DNA of 46,463 nt from Sulfurimonas sp. (GTDB lineage Bacteria; Campylobacterota; Campylobacteria; Campylobacterales; Sulfurimonadaceae): positions 1-46,463 of the forward strand of contig JAOTSA010000005.1 in assembly GCA_030247515.1 (NCBI GenBank), written 5' to 3'. The number at the start of each line of letters is the position of its first letter. Positions within the stretch are counted from its first letter, which is position 1. A model generated the notes under the pieces. It did not search any database and was not told the DNA's origin. It saw nothing but the letters and a program-made list of their open reading frames with translations. Positions 42,392-46,463 of the stretch are shown piece by piece. Both the position numbers and the translations under genes were made by a program.

Positions 42392-44773
42392 ATGAACAGT
42401 TCCCTAATCATCCTACCGACCCAGCGTGCCATTCGTCACTTGCAGTTTGACGTTGATGGTGCAAATCTTTTTTTGCCTAACTATATCACGATGCACGATT
42501 TTCTCTCAAGAATTTGTGTTGCGCATAGACTCAAGGCTCTTGATGCGGATAGCAGAGTTTTGCTTCTTTTGGAGGCGAGCGACTTTAAAAATTTCCAAAA
42601 CCTCTCCATTGAACGCAATTTTTTCACATTTACAAAAAACGCTTCTTATATTTTTGGCTTTTTTGAAGAGTTGAGTGCCGAGATGTACGAGATAGAAGCA
42701 CTTGAGAGAGCAGATGTCTATGGGGAGTATGAGGAGCATATCGCCATACTTCTTGAGCTTTATGGGCGTTATGAAAAACTCTGTAGCCAAAAGGGAGTGC
42801 TTGACCCAATTTTTTTGCCTAAAAACTACAGTTTCAATGAAGATTATGTAAAAAAATATGAAAAAATCGAGCTTCATGCAGAGGGGCATCTGACCAACTT
42901 TGAGTTTGAGGTGCTTGAGCGGTGTTGTGCGTTTTGTGAGGTGGAGATACATCTTGGTGCGAGCAGATTTAACACAAAAATGGTAAAAAAATTTGCGACA
43001 TTTGGCATAGAACTGGAGGCGGGATTTGACTACACAATCTCACTGGACAAAAAAGCCATTGTTGCAAAAGAGAGGACGAATGAGAACAAAAACATCGAGT
43101 GCCACTCCTTTAGCGAGAACCTTTTGCAAGCCGCTTTTGTCAAAAAAAAGATATATGACTTTATCCAAAAAGGGTACAAACCCGAAAATATAGCAGTGAT
43201 TCTTCCAAATGAGAAATTTGCCGACACGCTAAGGCTCTTTGATGCAAAGTCCAACTTCAACTTTGCGATGGGTACGCCTTTTGGCGGCAGTTTGATGTAC
43301 AAAAAACTTGATGCGACATGTGCCTACATAGAGCAAAACTCCAAAGAGAATGAAGCTAGAATGCAAAGAGTAGGTACTGAATTTTACCAATCGCTACGCT
43401 CCATCTATGGGCAGATGAGTCAAGATGTGGATATTTTGGGATTTTTGAAAGAGTACAAAGAGAGTTTTGGCAATAAACGAGAGATAAAGATTTTTGAAGA
43501 GGAGCTTTACTCCTTTAAACATATCTTGCCTTTTATGCATGACATGAGCGTAAAATCGGTCTTAAACCTCTTTTTGCAAAGAGTCTCAAGCAGGTCACTT
43601 GATGATGTGCGTGGCGGCAAGATTACGGTGATGGGGGTTTTAGAGACACGTTTGGTCGCCTTTGATGCGGTTGTGATAGTCGATTTTGATGATAAAAATG
43701 TCCCAAAAAAGAGCGACAAAGATATGTTTTTAAACACAGCCATCAGGGAAGTAGCAAATCTTCCTACTATGAGCGATAGAGAAAATCTGCAAAAACACTA
43801 CTACGAGAGGCTTATCAACAACTCAAAAGAGGTCGCCATAAGCTTTGTCGCCTCAAAAGAGAGCAAGGGTTCGAGATTTTTAAAACAGCTTGGCATAAAA
43901 GAGAGCAACGCTCATGACGAACAGGACTACGCCTCTGTACTCTTCACAAAAGCCGCCAAAGTGCCAAAAGAGGAGCAGGAGATAGTTGTCGAGTGGAGTT
44001 TTAGGGAGCGAAAACTCTCTGCAACAGAGCTAAAAACATTTTTGACATGCAAAAGAAAATACTACTACAACTACATCGCCCATATCAAAAACCACGAAAT
44101 CCCAAAAGATATGCCAAAAGAGCATGAAATCGGCTCTGACGTGCATGATGCACTAAAAGAGCTTTACAGCAAAAAAAGCTTTTACGATGACGCCAATGAA
44201 CTTTTGCGAGATTTGCAAAAAGAGCTAGGCAACGCATGCGGCGAAAGCGAGTTAGAACACTACCTCATGGCACTGCAAGCCAAAAAAATGGAGCTATTTT
44301 GTCATAATGAAGTTGAGAGATTTGGCGAGGGATGGAGCGTGGCGCATTGTGAGGCAAGCACACAGCGAGAGTTCGCAGGCATGACACTCACAGGACGCAT
44401 CGACAGGATAGACAAACGAGACAATGAACTCTACATCATCGACTACAAAACAGGCTCTTACGCCATCTACACAGAGAAAAATTTCACAGAAGCGACAGAC
44501 TTTCAACTGGAGTTTTACTATCTTTTAGCGCAAAATTTCGGCGATGTTAATGGGTGCGCTGTGAGCGATAGAGAGGAAGTACTCTTGGGGTGCGGATACT
44601 ACGACCTAAAAGAGTCCAAAATAGTTGACGAACCGTTTTTAAAAGAAAAGTTAGCCGTTTTGGAATCACACGTGAGAGATTTGCAAAACATCCACTCCCT
44701 TGAGTGCAACAAGTGTGAAGAGATAAAAAACTGTTTGTATTGTGAGTATAAGGTTATGTGCGGGAGGGAGTGA
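42392..44773 (+). CDS. addB: AddB-like PD-(D/E)XK nuclease/helicase subunit
   Basis: A 793-residue protein of the AddB type, one half of the AddAB enzyme that processes DNA double-strand breaks for RecA repair. The N-terminal part (about 1-520) is the degenerate helicase-like region, opening SSLIILPTQRAIRHLQFD. The C-terminal nuclease has TGRIDRID and ELYIIDYKTG, giving Asp, Asp and Lys of the active site. Cys553 with Cys772, 775, 781, 784 and 790 probably bind a [4Fe-4S] cluster. The start seems leaderless. No addA follows in this window; a HipA-like gene is there instead. Confidence 0.85.
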   Translation: MNSSLIILPTQRAIRHLQFDVDGANLFLPNYITMHDFLSRICVAHRLKALDADSRVLLLLEASDFKNFQNLSIERNFFTFTKNASYIFGFFEELSAEMYEIEALERADVYGEYEEHIAILLELYGRYEKLCSQKGVLDPIFLPKNYSFNEDYVKKYEKIELHAEGHLTNFEFEVLERCCAFCEVEIHLGASRFNTKMVKKFATFGIELEAGFDYTISLDKKAIVAKERTNENKNIECHSFSENLLQAAFVKKKIYDFIQKGYKPENIAVILPNEKFADTLRLFDAKSNFNFAMGTPFGGSLMYKKLDATCAYIEQNSKENEARMQRVGTEFYQSLRSIYGQMSQDVDILGFLKEYKESFGNKREIKIFEEELYSFKHILPFMHDMSVKSVLNLFLQRVSSRSLDDVRGGKITVMGVLETRLVAFDAVVIVDFDDKNVPKKSDKDMFLNTAIREVANLPTMSDRENLQKHYYERLINNSKEVAISFVASKESKGSRFLKQLGIKESNAHDEQDYASVLFTKAAKVPKEEQEIVVEWSFRERKLSATELKTFLTCKRKYYYNYIAHIKNHEIPKDMPKEHEIGSDVHDALKELYSKKSFYDDANELLRDLQKELGNACGESELEHYLMALQAKKMELFCHNEVERFGEGWSVAHCEASTQREFAGMTLTGRIDRIDKRDNELYIIDYKTGSYAIYTEKNFTEATDFQLEFYYLLAQNFGDVNGCAVSDREEVLLGCGYYDLKESKIVDEPFLKEKLAVLESHVRDLQNIHSLECNKCEEIKNCLYCEYKVMCGRE

Positions 44774-44829
44774 TTGTTTATAGAGAAGAAATCAAGAAAA
44801 ATATGAAGCTTTTTTAAGCTAAATAAAAA

Positions 44830-44835
44830 TATAAT
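44830..44835 (+). promoter_or_regulatory. -10 candidate of the HipA-like gene
   Basis: TATAAT lies 37 bases before the ATG at 44873 in an AT-rich gap after addB. A small hairpin, AGCTT-TTTT-AAGCT (44807-44820), precedes it. No -35 was found. Confidence 0.4.
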
Positions 44836-44872
44836 ATAAAACTTAAATATATAAATTATTGGACGATTTTGG

Positions 44873-46411
44873 ATGAAAGAGAAGATACTGCTTGACCTTT
44901 TTGAGCTAGAACCGCAGCTTACTAAAAAAGAGATTGAAGAAAAAACTTATATCAAAGGTTCAACTCTCAACAACATTCTAAAAACTCTTGTAGAAACAAA
45001 CAAACTTGAGAGAGTTGGCAAAGGCAGAGCTACTTACTACAAACGAGTCTATCAAGAAAGCTACTCCTATAAAAACATTACCGTTTTAAAAGATGGTTTG
45101 GTTGTGGGTGAGCTTAGTTTTGGAGATGGAAAATACTACTTCAGATACTCCGATGCCTACAAGGGCAAAGAGCTTATAGGGCTAAAAAACGATAAAAGCA
45201 CGCATGAGAGCAGTGAACTTTTTTATATCTTTGAAAACCTCATACCAGAATCGCATCGAAGAGAAAAACATATCGACATCTCAAAGTATGAAGATTTAGC
45301 CGACAGCCTCACGACACTTCTGCACACCCACGGCTCCTATGAGTTTGTCTATACATACGAGCTTTTTAAGTACAAAAAAAGAAGCGATAAAAAACCAAAT
45401 TGGATTACGCTCAAAAACAAGATACTTCAAAACCATAACTATCCAAATCTCTTAAACTACACTCTTGATATAGAAGATGCCATACTTGAAGACAGAAGCA
45501 ACATCGACTACTCTTCACTCAGCGGCTATCAAAATAAAATCGATGTGAACATAGATGAAAAAACAAAAACCGTCTTTATAGATACCAAAAATCCACACTA
45601 CCTCTTAAAACCATTTAACAAAAACATAGGACACTATTTTGGAGATAAAAAAGCATACTATCCGCATGTGCTGGTAAATGAGCATCTTTTTATGAGTTTT
45701 GCTAAAAATGAGCTTGGGTTTGATGTGCCTTATAGCGGACTTATTTATCACAATGAAGTTTTTCACTACATCATCAAGCGGTTTGACAGATATGAGGAGT
45801 TCAGATATGAACAGTATGACTTTGGGCAGTTTTTAAACATGCCGAGTGTCAACAAATACAAGGCAAGCAGTGACGAAGTATTTGCAAAAGCAGATGTCAT
45901 ACTTCAAGACAAAAGCTCTAAAATGGAGCTGCTGCGATTTTACTTCTACTCCTACATCATCCAACACGGCGACTTACATGTAAAAAACCTAGCAGCACTC
46001 AACATAGGAAGAGACAACTACATCTTTGCCCCGCTTTATGATGTTATCTCTCTGGGAGTTATAAAAGGCAAAGATATCGACGACTTAGCCCTGCCGATAC
46101 AAAGAGTGCATAAAAACCAAAAATCCAAGTTCACTGTTGAGGACTTTTTACACCTCGCCGACATTCTGCATCTCAACCGCCTTGAAGTAAAAAAAGAGAT
46201 GAGAAAACTCCTTGTCATCTTTATAGAGAAGTTTCCGCTCTACATCGAAAAGACAAAAGAGCTCTTAAGTCTTGATGAACTCATCATCAGTAAAACAAGA
46301 GCGAAAAAAACAGACTTTATAACCAAACTAAAGAACTTTTATGATGAACGCATGATTGCTTTGAAGAAAGCTGGGATTTTTGAAGAGTTGGGAATAGATG
46401 GTGAAAAGTAG
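44873..46411 (+). CDS. HipA-like kinase with fused N-terminal winged helix
   Basis: A 512-residue protein. Residues 1-58 form a winged helix-turn-helix (LTKKEIEEKTYIKGSTLNNI). Residues 68-130 resemble the HipA N-terminal domain (VLKDGLVVGELSFGDGKYYF). The kinase part has SGYQNK (217-222), the ATP lysine Lys246 (LLKPFNKN), IIKRFDRY (300-307), HGDLHVKN (365-372, with Asp367 and Asn372) and APLYD with Asp390. So kinase residues look intact. HipA kinases phosphorylate tRNA synthetases such as GltX and cause growth arrest; the DNA-binding antitoxin HipB is usually a separate gene, but here a DNA-binding domain is fused. Confidence 0.85.
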   Translation: MKEKILLDLFELEPQLTKKEIEEKTYIKGSTLNNILKTLVETNKLERVGKGRATYYKRVYQESYSYKNITVLKDGLVVGELSFGDGKYYFRYSDAYKGKELIGLKNDKSTHESSELFYIFENLIPESHRREKHIDISKYEDLADSLTTLLHTHGSYEFVYTYELFKYKKRSDKKPNWITLKNKILQNHNYPNLLNYTLDIEDAILEDRSNIDYSSLSGYQNKIDVNIDEKTKTVFIDTKNPHYLLKPFNKNIGHYFGDKKAYYPHVLVNEHLFMSFAKNELGFDVPYSGLIYHNEVFHYIIKRFDRYEEFRYEQYDFGQFLNMPSVNKYKASSDEVFAKADVILQDKSSKMELLRFYFYSYIIQHGDLHVKNLAALNIGRDNYIFAPLYDVISLGVIKGKDIDDLALPIQRVHKNQKSKFTVEDFLHLADILHLNRLEVKKEMRKLLVIFIEKFPLYIEKTKELLSLDELIISKTRAKKTDFITKLKNFYDERMIALKKAGIFEELGIDGEK

Positions 46412-46463
46412 AATATGTCAAAATGAAATACTTTTGTGGGTTTGGTATTAGATTGTATTATTA

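Noticed and set aside
46412-46463. Possible gene or RNA at the right edge
   Set aside because: Only 52 AT-rich bases remain, with no clear start, motif or structure.

Overview
This window is a low-GC, tightly packed stretch of bacterial chromosome. It most likely comes from a Campylobacterota member (Epsilonproteobacteria) of the Sulfurimonas/Sulfuricurvum type. The grounds are a fused S10-spc ribosomal cluster, an MqnA-type (futalosine-pathway) menaquinone enzyme, a Campylobacter-like flagellin with a sigma-28 promoter and a CsrA-type leader, a short BioB, an Opr-family porin and a multiheme cytochrome c. Promoters usually show a clear TATAAT-like -10 and little or no -35. The genus is inferred, not proven.

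Layout. 1-6367 (minus strand): sixteen ribosomal protein genes from rpsJ to a cut-off rpsH, driven by a good promoter at 6422-6450. 6523-8152 (plus): a DUF4143-type ATPase and rnhB. 8149-11706 (minus): a chemoreceptor and an outer-membrane porin, with the tail of a second, lost porin between them. 11707-14189: a control region with a perfect 11-bp inverted repeat, then an octaheme cytochrome c and a ChrB-like protein. 14186-16056 (minus): moeA, moaE and moaD for molybdopterin. 16151-17652: mqnA, a YhcH-family protein, a small lipoprotein and a very acidic microprotein. 17653-18660: a scar with a recombinase fossil, a Uma2-family gene and a REP-like palindrome. 18660-20120 (minus): flagellin and its control region. 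20219-21677: two nucleotidyltransferase/HEPN-like pairs. 21772-27378 (plus): topA, a phosphodiesterase, bioB, an antiporter and two exported proteins, one of them thioredoxin-like. 27371-32937: an FAD oxidoreductase, a methyltransferase with asnB, carbonic anhydrase and a long-form biotin carboxylase. 33088-37753: an AraC/GyrI regulator, then a minus-strand run of methyltransferase, upp, a CopD-like membrane protein, a NifU-like protein without cluster cysteines, dCMP deaminase and a SurA-like foldase. 37846-41606 (plus): gltX, a small hydrolase and an ABC-F ATPase. 41712-46411 (plus): a broken PAS-GGDEF gene, an AddB-like nuclease and a HipA-like kinase with a fused winged helix.

Most of the window is housekeeping: translation, tRNA charging, nucleotide salvage, molybdopterin, biotin, menaquinone and DNA topology. 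The accessory parts are the cytochrome/ChrB module opposite the porin, the scar beside flagellin, the nucleotidyltransferase pairs and the HipA gene at the right end. The least expected signals are the paired TTGTWACAA operator, -10 boxes placed 6-7 nt before start codons (leaderless mRNAs, one of them a tiny ORF overlapping a methyltransferase start), the ligand-less NifU homologue, and several deletion scars (porin tail, integrase fossil, PAS-GGDEF). No tRNA, rRNA, CRISPR array or intact insertion sequence was seen.
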